Positions 1 through 12,100 of a stretch of DNA of 64,000 nucleotides are shown one piece after another (positions within the stretch are counted from its first letter, which is position 1; each line of letters begins with the position of its first letter). The notes beneath the pieces are model-generated. The model made no database searches. It was not told where the DNA came from and saw nothing but the letters and a program-made list of their open reading frames with translations. Position numbers and translations under genes: made by a program. Source of the DNA: Sympetrum striolatum (taxonomy: Eukaryota; Arthropoda; Insecta; Odonata; Libellulidae); contig OX388341.1 in the NCBI GenBank assembly GCA_947579665.1, positions 434,001 through 498,000 on the forward strand, read 5' to 3'.

Positions 1-19
1 CAACATGGCAGCCAATTAC

Positions 20-151
20 CCAGGGATTGTCCCCTCATCTGCAAGCAATCCGTCTGCTGTTTCAGCACCATTGGCAGAGGGTGGAAGGGAAGCGGGGGCT
101 GCTGCCCCGCTCCCCTCATCCTCTGCACCCTCATCTTGCTCCTCCAAATCT
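20..151 (-). CDS. l(2)gl: l(2)gl exon 15: acidic linker (residues 709-753), last exon in the window
   Basis: Encodes [15 protein letters not shown] and then Ala/Pro-rich and acidic sequence, a poorly conserved linker after the aPKC loop. It was accepted because the phase fits exon 14 exactly and both the acceptor (TGTTAATCAG) and the donor (GTAATT) are present. Its identity rests on splicing fit and position rather than homology. It could be an alternative exon. Confidence 0.7.
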
Positions 152-3100
152 CTGATTAACAGAATCATGTTAGTAAGGGCTAACTATTAAAAATATACCA
201 CCAAAATTTATTTCATGTATAGATGATAAAAAGCATGAATGAGATCTGCAAATGCAAGAAAACTTTAAATCACATCCTTTAGAGCAGGGTTTCCCAAACT
301 TTTTCTGCAATGGAACACTTCGCAAACCTGGGAAGTTTAACAGAACACTACGCTTATACAGTAGAACCCCGATCTATCGTTTTTGAAGGGACCGAGAGAA
401 AAGACGATGAATGCGGGAAAACGATCAGAACGGGAAATGTAGACTCAGCTCTCACTATTAAAACGAAAGTTTATCCAAAGAAAACCTCTAAAGATTTCGA
501 AAAAGAACGTACTGAACTCCTAGAGACGGTCCAAACAGGGTGAAATATGCCAGTAAACTGAGAAGGCCAAACAGGACTCTTACGCGCACCCATGTGAAAG
601 CTCTCCAATAGGATACAATGTAATAAAACAGCCCCGGATGTGTTTAAAAATTGGCCGTTTTGAGCAAGTGCTACGACAGCCTTAAAGAAAGTTCATGCCA
701 AGCTCTCAAAGAAAATTTTTGTCGCAATTCCTAATACTTTGTCTTTCTTCCTCGATTGGGCCAAAAATCTGAACGATGGATGCAGGAAAATAATATTTCG
801 ATGGACGATGAATGCGGTATTACTTTACATGTCTCCTTATGGGCCTAAGTCGGGACTATAGAAAATAAACGATAAATCCGGGAAAACGACAAATGCGGGA
901 ACGATGGATCGAGGTTCTACTGTATTTAGGTTAGGTAATTCTACTTGTAAAATTAAAAAAAAATCATTTAATTACAAATTATTTTTAAATATAAAACAAT
1001 AATATTGTAATAAGAACTTAAAATATGAATCAATAAAGCATTTGATGTCTTTAATTCTCCAATTTTCCATTGACACTCCAAATTGTCACGGAACACCTAT
1101 TCAGGTTCAGCGGAACATAGTTTGGGAAACTCTGCTTTAGAGCAAGCTCACAAGCATATTTGTAAGAAAATTGTTCATCACTTGCTAAAGAGGGAAATTT
1201 GCATCACACTAGAATATTTTTAAAACAGCAGAAGAAAAACATCTTGATATGGCAACCCTTGAGTTGGAAACCAGTGAGCTTGCCTTTAGATTTGAAGTAA
1301 GTTTCTTTAAAGGCAAAATATCATCTCGAGTTGGAACTTTAAATGAATTTTCTTCTCTTGTAAGTTTCACTAGAGAAAGAACTGTCAACCCTAATAACAT
1401 TGTTACAACTCCTTGTAAAAGCAGACCTAGCTTGTAAGCTGTAGCATAGAATCTTCATCAGTGGGTTTTGAAGCAAAATTCAACAATGTCAAATGTTAAT
1501 GCAAACACACTTACAAATCTTTCCTCTTTCGGTCACCTGACCCACTTGGCGATGCTGTACCACCACGTTTTTCCCCAGCTGCATGCCTTTGGGACCTTCC
1601 TTTTCTTAGGCGTCTAAATGATTCTCTTAAAGATTTCTTAAATGACTTACGACGGGATATAGGGGCATCTCCTGCTCCAGAGAGATCTGTAAAGAGAATG
1701 AAGTCATTGAGAAAATTATGATAAGGACATAGATGCATTGCTTTAGCAGAGACCAGACAAATATAAACATTTTATTAATTCTGCGCATTTCCATGACTTT
1801 ACTTAACAATCAGGCATTGAAAATTCTAAGCAAAAGATTTTGTCAACATTAGATTTGCAAATGGGGCCCTGGTACAACCACGATGCACCATCTGCAAACA
1901 TTTAAATTTGCAACTCTCAGAAAAGGGCCCTCTTCCAACATACCCTACTCAAGCAACAAACTCCATTCAGAAGACCTACGTTAAAGGTGGCCAAATATGT
2001 TAGGCCCAGGATAAGTTTTCACCTTCATTGGTCTCCAATTAGGAAAAATTAGTAAAAATACAGAAATGATGCAAGTTAATTCAAAGTGTAAAGAGATAAA
2101 TTTATAATGAAATAAAAAATGCCACGCGGGGCATAAACCGTTATAAAGATAATAACTGATAAAAAGATTGAAAGTTGGGTGCCAATATTTAAAAGAACCA
2201 ATTATTTAAAGTTATTGCGAAATGCATGCACTCAGGGTCGCTCGGTTTCCGAAGGAAATAAAAATCACAATTTCTCTTAATCAATTGATATTAATCTACT
2301 CCAATAAGAAAATATAAGATAAAAAAACCTCAAAACTAATGAAAACCGTACCCCCAAAAGACACACATAATGTAACTCAAGAGATACAGCTTGACCAGAA
2401 CGGTCCTCCAAAACCCAGACCCACTCCTGTTGTGTTCCCTCCCTTTGCGTGAATTCGTCCCCCAATTATCTTGTTTTGTGTGTGTAAATATGTGTTCTGT
2501 GAGTTAGGGTATTATAGTGTAGTATAAGGTTTATTGGTGGTGGTGTTTCATGTTTCATTTCTTCATCTTTGCTCGGTTGGTGTTTCCTCGAGTTACAATA
2601 CGCGTGTCTTTTGTGGGTACGATTTTCATTAGTTTTGAGGTTTTTTATCTTATATTTTCTTCTTGGAATAGATTAATATCAATCGATTAAGAGAAATTGT
2701 GATTTTTATTTCCTTCGGAAACCGAGCGACCCTGAGTGCATGCATTTCGCAATAACTTTAAATAATTGGTTTACAGTTAAACTAAAAATAACAGTTTACG
2801 CCCCACGTGGAATTTCTTATTTTATTATAAATTTAGCTTGTTATCCACAACCACCTGAAAAAAGGGTTTTAAATCTCCAAAAGCCGTCTTTGCTGGTGTC
2901 CCTTGCCTCATTCCACGGCATTCAGAGAAAAAAGGAAAGGATGCTGCACTTTTAAATACCCAAAGTGCCGTAAAATAATAGGTATTTTATGACAGATTTT
3001 ATTCAGCAGATCAAAATATGTAACAGCCTCTTGATCTCACCAATTGCAGAATACAACCTTTAAGTCATTATTTACTCATCTTAGATTGGATGCAACTAGT

Positions 3101-6100
3101 AGCCCCACCATCTCCATACTTCTGACTCTCTTTGATATCATAATAGATTCAATTTTCCTCTTCAGAAATGATTCAACGCTGAAGGGCTATACTCTTGTCT
3201 TTCAAGCAACATCTTGCAGGTGACCTTTTGCAGTCTCTCCTTCTGCTAGTATGGGAACCCGATTTCCTTCTTCATCACCATTGTAAGCAGATGTTTTTAG
3301 TCAACTCTTCAAGCATTCAACATTGACATAATTTGAATTCAACATGGATCTTTTTGGATACTTTGCATATTCGTGTCCTTAAAATTTTATCAGCTCTTGA
3401 TCACTTAGATCAAAATCTCTTCATTTTAATTGCCATTACCAATCTTTACATATGGTATAAGATTTGTGGATATCTATATGCAAATTATGCATCACTGTAG
3501 CGCTTCTTTTAAAATAAAATAATGTAGTATGACCTACAGGCAGTGATGGCAGAGTGATTAGTATGCCTACGTAATAATGCTCCAACACTAAGGTCCCGGG
3601 TTCAAATCCCGGCTAACCAGATTTTTCTGGTTGGGAAATGGTTGTGTGTCTTTGTAAATAGTAATAATTACTGAAATGGATGTAATTGGGATTCTTCCTG
3701 TTTCCATTAGAGAAATTATTATTATTAGTATCACAACAAATGTTGACATTCTCAGTTCAAGATGAATAACAGCTATTTTTCAACAGCCTTGGTGGCTGAA
3801 TGATTAGCTATGCTATCGCTCTGACTTCAAGGTCCTGGGTTTGAATCCTGGCTGCTCTAACTTTTCTGATCAGGGAATGGTTATGAGTGTTTGTCTATTG
3901 TTGTTGTTGGCAAGCACCTCCTGGTAATATGTGGAGGACTTCACCAGAAAGTGGCTACAGCACCACAGCAACAGAAAAATGAATGTCTACCACTGAGTTA
4001 ATAAGAACTGAGTGAAGAAGAACTTCGTATGCAGTACTACTTTGGCTACCTTTTACAAATGGGAAGAATTGTATTCCTATTTCTTATATTACCATATTTG
4101 ACGGCATATAAGACGCACCCTCATTAAGTTGGCCACTCACAAGGAAAAAAAGTTTTAATAGATGTGCGAAAGCGCGGTACCGCAATAACTTAAAATGTAG
4201 TTTCTTTTAGTTGTCTCATTTCGTAAAAGCCAAATATTAACACAATCATTGAATGCAATTATGAAATAAGTAGTATATGCCATCTGAGCTAAGAATAGCA
4301 TTCAGTATTGAAAGTTAACCTGTGGAGGTCGAACCTTCACGTTTAAGACGCAGGGAAATTTTTCGAGACATAATTTTGAAAAAAAAAAGGTGCGTCTTAT
4401 ATGCCGTCAAATACGGTAAATATTATATTACCTAATTTCTTTATAAAATACTTCCATTGCAAAAATGATGTAAGATTTTTATTTTACTTACTAGCTCTGG
4501 TGGAAGAATTTGGGAGCTTTGGAATCCAACTTGGTATAACCAGCACTCCACCATCCTTTCTCCATAACTCATTGAATTTGACATAATATCAAATTCCAAA
4601 ATTTGTAGTATTTTATACTTAATGATTTATTAACACAGTTTGTGAATGAGAGTGAGCTCAATTGTCTTTCATCCTCTGCTCTCTAAGAAAGTTTCCTTTC
4701 GTAGATCATTAAACAAATGATTATATCCCCTAATTTATTTTCCTTTATAATGTTATGAGCATTCTATACAAAGTTGTTGAATTTTAAAAAGCTTCCTGGG
4801 AAAACTGGCACCAAGTAACTACATGGGTAGCTAACACTCCAATATTTTGTAATCCCTACTGAGACCCATATCATGAGTAAAATAAATGATAATAATATAT
4901 TAATTAACTCTATAGATGTGATAGAAAATCTTTTAAATTATTTGATCAGTTAGGTTAATTTAAACGATAACTTACCATTTGGGTTGAGGGTGCATTTTGT
5001 TAAAACTGGTCTGAGTCTTTTATAATCAAAGAGAGCAAGACCATGAGCAGTTCCAGCAGCTACAAGACCCCATTGAGCATGAAGAGCTAAGGATGTGACA
5101 GCAGCTGGAGGATGGAGCTGCAAAACAGAAGACGCCTGGAATCCTGTAGATGAATCTGTTGGAGCTGGTTTGCGTAAACTCAGCTGATCATGACCTTTCC
5201 ACACAAAGCCATCTCTGTCACAAACAATGTTCATTGTGATAACCTGTAATTAAGTATTTCATATTAAGGTCTGCTCTTCTTACACTTCAGTGGCTTCGAA
5301 AATGAACTGACCTTCACTTCGGGGGCACTCATCTCTACATCAGCCTGAACCTCAGGAGCTATTTGAGCTACAACAACATGACCAGCAGTGCCAGCTACAG
5401 CTAGTGTTCCAGAGAGTGGGCAAAGGGAAATCTTTTTGACTGCAAGCCTAGGATCATCCGAGTACGGGTCAAAAGCACCAACCTAATTTGAAAAATTAAT
5501 GAGTATTAATTTAATACAGTATTAATGAGAAAAGCTACATTACTTTTAAAGTATGTCACTAAGGTTTTTTGTTTCTGAAACCTTCGGAGAAAGAATTTAC
5601 CATTGTTTATAGTTTTATTCACAATTTACATAAACTACACTCATCTTGATGGTTATATCACTATGAATTGACACACTTATATTGGATTCTAGAACTCTCT
5701 ACCAATTACACCTCTTTCAGAACTAATGGAAATATAAACCCACTACATTAATTTTATTTAAGATCGCAGAAATTCAATTAAGTAATTTTATAATATATTT
5801 TAAGGTGATAAATCACAGATATTCACAACATTGAATGTACTAAAGGGTATAAAGTTAAAATAAGAGGAATTAATTCTCAGCAGTAATAATTAGAAATATG
5901 GGGTAAATATTAATAAGTAAGATATTCAAGGAAAAATCAGAAAATATAATTTAACGAGAAAATTAAAACAGAAAAAGGAAATTATCATAAATAAAATCAC
6001 TACAACTGTAACTTCTTAATGTTTGGCTACCTTGTACACAAGATGAGGATCTGAATTCAAACTAGAAAATTCCAGTCAAAGGCATGTGTTGGGCAACTAC

Positions 6101-9100
6101 CAATGTTGTCACGGATAGGAAAGTACGAAAACTGTAGAAATTCACCCTTCACATAGGCTAAAAGATGAGATGGCTCACACTTTTTAGATACTGCATTTAT
6201 TGGCGTATAACACTCACTCGTATTCCAAACATGTATGTCAGATATTCACCCTAGATGTTAATGCATATATTACAAATTTTATTTAAATTTCATTAGATAG
6301 AAATAGTCATATTCGTTTTTACTTCAGTTTCAAACATATTTTTTTGGCATTTATGGTATTTTATTTATAAAAATGCTGCCACTCCTTAAGAAATCTTAAC
6401 TATACCTTTCAACATCAGCCAACTAACAATCAAATGTACTAACATCATATTTTTCCAATAATGTACATTTGTTTCATTTCTTATATTTCTTTGGAGGATA
6501 TCCAGTAAATCTGGATTAATAACGTACCTTCCTAAACGGAGGCCATTCCTCCTCTTCCTCCTCTTGATTGGTTCCATTTGCTAGAGGGGAATCCAAGGCA
6601 TCAATTCCTTCCTCTGAACTGAATAATTCCGCAGAAGCAAATTTGTACAACAACTTAAGTGTGACGCCTCTTGCATCCCAAAAACGCACGGATCCATCTT
6701 CGTGGCCAGTGAGAAGTAATTCTCTTGCATCACTTCCTCCCTTATCCACGCTTTCTTTCGCTTCATGAAGATGCCCTCCATTTATCATCCATTCCTGTAA
6801 AGAAGTCATACACACGTAGAAACAATTTCAGAAGGATTTCATAGTAAATATGAAAGAAATATGCAACAAAGAAACCAGGGAATAGAAAAACTAAAGTGAT
6901 ATACAATTTGACTTTTAGATTTTGATCCTATTTTTTAAACTTATACCCATGAGTCTAAATTCCATTACACACGAAATACCGTTTTTACTCAAAAATAACA
7001 GACCCTTGAATGTTACGCGCACCCCAAAATTTGAGTGTTGGAAATTGAAATATCATTTGCCATTCGCAGCACCATATACATGTTCATTATGCACCTATAC
7101 AATTCTTTATATATGTATATTTATACGAGTAAAATGTAGCTTGCATACTGCAAGCAGATCGACAACACTAATTTCTTGTCGGCATCATATCGGGACGGCC
7201 CTCAAAGAAAAAAAATGGGATTGAAAATATTCTTAAAATTCGCTGCAAATTAATCATCTGGCATCGAACCAAGGCCTTCCTGGTGGACCTACTATGCAGC
7301 ACAACCGAAAATCACCATCTCTTACTATGTGTGAAAATTCAAGCAGAAATATTGGCTCCAACTGCCTCAAACGACATCCTTCTTTTCAATAATGTAAATG
7401 GCTCTCTGGATTCGAACCAAGGACGATATAGGAAATCTAAAACATGTTTTTGAAATGTCTCTATGTTCTCTATCTATATGCCTAATTACATGTTTTGATG
7501 TTATTGGGAAGGGGTTTAAATTAATTCTTAAATATCGGATATTTTACTGATTGTAGAGACGCCTGGTGTAGAACCCAGGACATATTGGTAGCTGTGAATG
7601 GACATTATGATTTATTAGGACATTATCTAATTTTGTACAAAGTTTGAAGTCGATATCATGCCGGGAAATACCTAAAACTTTTTTCTTTTATCTCAATAAG
7701 AAATGCATTGAGGAATGTAAATGGCTCACTGGGATCGAACCAAGGACCATCAGCGAATATGTAAAATTTGATTATTAAATATATTTATGATACCTAAACC
7801 CATGCCGAATTTCAAGTTTCCATGCCATCGGAAAAGGGTCCAAAAAAAATCTTAAAAATCGCCACAATGCATTTTAAACGGCCGATTTTTGCCTCGACCT
7901 AGAATCGAACCCAGGATATTTATAGTAAAACTCATTTATGTTTTCGATAGATCATGACGATATATATCGGCTCCTTGAGTTTTAAGTCCCTACCTATCCG
8001 GCAAGTATTTTTTAAAAATTCCCGAAAATCAACGCAATGCATTTAAACGGGAAAAATCGGGACTTTGGGGCCCTCTGGAATCGAACCCATGACACTGAGT
8101 TTCCAAATCGCAATTTTTCTGGAGATTACGCGTTATGGCCAATATGTCGTAAAATTTTCAAGTCAATGACGCTTGTGGTTTAGGCTGTGAGTTTGTATCC
8201 TCTCTATATATATATATATATATGATATATGAATGAATCCGGAGAAGCATCTATATATAATAGATAGATGCATACACACTGTATACAAAATACCGGTGGT
8301 CGTCTATGCCAAAAGTCCTATGTAAGCGCACACAATTTAAAATCTATAAAATTGAATTCAAAACGTTTGATAGGCTAGCCAATTCTCTGGCAGTTAAAAA
8401 CTATTGGCTGTTGATTCTAAAATGCATTTTTAACATTTATTAGCAAAAAAAACTAAAAGAGTGTGCATTATTTTAGAGTAAATACGGTAATAGCAAGGTG
8501 TCTCAAGGTTTCATTGTTTGAACTAAAGTACATTTCCACTTTCTACTTTCCTTGGTCTGTATAATATGGGTTAGGTGTAAGAAGAGACTTTCTAGTCTCA
8601 ATCTCGCCCGAATAAAGGCCTTTTATTATTATTATTATTATTATTATAAAATGTTTTTGACATCTAATTTGCAATGCTGAAATTCTGATAAATTTTATTA
8701 AGCGTAGCAACTTAATAAATCCTTCAAAGCAAGATTTAAAAACGGCTTCTACAGAAAGGTAAATAAAACAGAAATGCAGCCTAATTTTATTGAATTTCAG
8801 AATTGAAGCATAACAAAATCTAATAATTTTCTATGATTTCATAATTGGTGTGAATTATTATAATTTAATTTTGTAGCGCATGTGTAGGACGACATGCTAT
8901 CAAATAGACTGTAATTTTAAAAGAGAATGACTTTATTTCGTACTTTGCCATTCTTTTTTAGATTATTTTACAGCCTCAGACAACCGGCTCGTCAATATGT
9001 CATTCGAGGCAAAATTATTTATTATCGTACAAAGCGAGCTTTTCTGAGAAATAGAAATTTACCCTTTCAGAATATGTTTTGCACATTTTCTCCTTTCCTG

Positions 9101-12100
9101 CTTCCACAATTTTCTCCCACAGAGAGTCAGGGACGTTGGAAACGTGGTGGACACATGTGATGGCAGATCCGTGAAGGGGTGCAAGATATGGAAGGGTGAG
9201 TTGGTGCCAGTCCTCACTTTTCAAATCTATGGCAATAACTTCTTCCTCAGCTAAAACTACAAGAGCCTCAGGTCCTTCAGAATGAGAATCACCACCTAAG
9301 GAGAATCACCACCAATAAGAATTAATTTCTTGTTTAAAGACGATTAAAAAAATACATTTTCACAAATTAACCATAAGTCAGAATTTAACATGTTATAGTT
9401 GTTGCTGTTTCTTAAAAGTGCTAAGACAGCTTAGGCCATATCACACATTGGTTTCCACGAGGAATCAAACCCGGGTTTGCTTTCAGCTAAAAGCATTGCC
9501 CCACACACCCAAGAGCTGTTATCACAAAGTTCACTGACTACTGCAATCATTATGTCAGTATGAAACTTGACGTTATTAATGCCTGGGGATTTCAATCAGA
9601 GGAAATAAAAGATTTAAAAATGAGTCAGCTTCTAGACTCACATAAGCAAGCCATTCTGTACTTGATTCAAATTTTAAAATACCACCCATGGACAACACCC
9701 ATTGGATAACGTCACAAAGAGTAGAATTACAAAAAAGTTGACCATTACACTGTTCAAAATATGCTAAAACCAAGAAAGATGCACAAGATATTAACTATAG
9801 CTAAGTTTAATAGAGTGCCACATGTTTCTGAGTTATAATTTTCCATACACTTTTCAGAAATTTGAATTTACTGTTGGAAGAAGTTCTGCTTCATATAAGT
9901 CAAACTTATGCAAGTCTAGCACATCTGTGTCTTGAAAATGTTATCAAACAAATACTTACCTTTAGGGAAAACATAATATTAGATTAACCATTAAATCCTT
10001 TAATTTAAATGAATCATAGGAAGCATTCCCTTACTACTAGTTCCGGAGTTGAAATATTTTATAATTTACATCTGTAATCTAGTATTTAGAGGAATCATCA
10101 CTGTTGTTTAAATTTCTCAGTAAATTAAGACATCCGAGCTGAAATTGTCTTCCATTTACACTCCCTCTTCTCTAACAGATGAAATACAGATAAATGCCCA
10201 CCACAGTTCATTGGCAAAAAGTGACACAAATTTAGGTTCACTCCTCAAAATTAATTCAAGTATGAATGACTTTTAATTAAAAGGCTAAACACCAAATTAG
10301 TTTAGAATTGCACTGCTACAAGACAATTAAAATGATAAATCTGTAGCTGATAGAAACATTTGCAAATTAGAATACAGCAAAATCACAAATTCTAAAAACA
10401 AGAAGATCTAAAATAACACATTTAACATAGCATATAAATTACCTTCTGAAGATACGGGAGTTGAGTCAATAGTAAAAAAATCTATCACTTTGGATGTAAA
10501 ATCGAACACTACATGTTTCTTTCCTTGTAGCACAGAAATGGTGTGCCGGTCACTGTAACTCGCGCGAGGCATTCCTCCACTAAACAGCATGAATTCATCC
10601 CTAGTAAGATAACAATGATAAACAAAAAAAGATTTGTTTTATAAATAAAGTAAAATAAGAGAGGTTGATGGAATTATTTAACATTAAACATAAGATGCAA
10701 CAAGACTCACTTTGAAGTCGGTCTCCATAAGAATTTCGTAACAGATTTGCAAGGAAAAGGCCCATACAAAGTGGTTGGCAATTCTGAAGGCTTATCTCCA
10801 ACATCGATATCCCAGAATGCATAGCTGCCATCATTGTGAGAGGAGGCAAACTTTTTCCCAGAGCTGTGCCAGCACACGCTCTCTAACTGCTGACTGCTAA
10901 TATAAGTCTGAAATGATTTGTAAAAACAATAGTTGTAATGTTTCAATGAAAACCAGCTAACAGAACATATTGCTATTCTATTATAAGTATTCAGCCCAAA
11001 GGCTGGTTGGTGCCTCATCCCCTGTACTACTCTCATATATAATATGAGTATAGCTTATGCACTTTCACTGTTTGCCATCCCACATGTCTATAAATATCAA
11101 CCACTCCATCGATTTCAAACTGATTTTACATACTCAACCAATCTGAAAGGAAATTAGTTTTTTTCATACTCAACTGTGGTAAGTTTGACTCCATGTAATT
11201 CTGAATGATACCTATAACAAATGCCTGCTTGTTTAACCTCTCCCAGGCATTCCTTTCAAAATATAAAATTAGAAATAAAGGCTGCCCTGAATTGGATCAA
11301 ATATCAGAAATTAATTGAAGACTGATGGTCAAGGAAATCTGTATTTGGTTTTAGGTTGCAAAAATTTACAGTGGACATAGAAGCAATTTGTACAATTTTA
11401 TTGTTTCAAAAACTTATCTTCTTAAAGCAAGATTCGTAAGCAAAAACTACCATCAAAGAAAACATGCAGAATTCAGGCAAATGTTGATGGAATGATGAGA
11501 AGAGAATTTTTTCCTCAAAATATATTGCCCGAAATTGAAAAACCAAAGTTTTGAAAATGCTGATTGCATATACAGTAGAGGATTATTTATCCGAACATCT
11601 AAATAACGAACACATCCAAACAACGAACATTTCACGACTGATATGCAGTAATTTTGAACGCCACTGCTACGTATGTTTTGTGCCGATCTTTTGAAGTTGT
11701 GTAACAAGTAAGTATTTACACTATATTAATAAACCTTCTAATTTGATAAAAATAAGAAGAACACGTGTCCAGCAGCTAGCTCAAGCGGTGCAAACGTCAA
11801 GAGATAAAGACAGGTGCTGACGTTAGTACAAAAAGTGGACATAATAAACAAACAAGATCGTGCTGTAATTTCATCCAATCTTCAGGAGGAATAGAATATT
11901 AGCAGGAAAACTATACATGATATGAAATCACAGAAGGAACAAATTCTTCAATTTGTAGCAGAATCTGACTCAACGGTAGTCATTTTGAAAAGAAAAACCT
12001 TACGGGGACAGTCATGTATAGTTTACTTTAAATATAAGTTTTCAATTATATTTATGTGCACTATCGTCACTAATTTCGTACTGTAACCCGTCAATGCCTT

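Larger units (their letters stand above)
6979..8487. mobile_element. TA-flanked CCGTATTT-type TIR element interrupted by a composite repeat
   Basis: Left end CCGTTTTTACTCAAAAATAA and right end (inverted) CCGTATTTACTCTAAAATAA, flanked by TA at 6977-6978 and 8488-8489. The termini resemble those of the element at 4092. The middle, 7124-8265, is a separate repeat found again at 19232. The TIRs have several mismatches, so this is an old copy. Confidence 0.5.

Noticed and set aside
5..190. Plus-strand ORF over the left edge
   Set aside because: It is the antisense of l(2)gl exon 15.
3545..3620. Possible tRNA gene
   Set aside because: Boxes A and B are present, but no seven-base acceptor stem or proper anticodon arm could be made, and a non-tRNA body with an (ATT)n tail follows. 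A SINE explains it.
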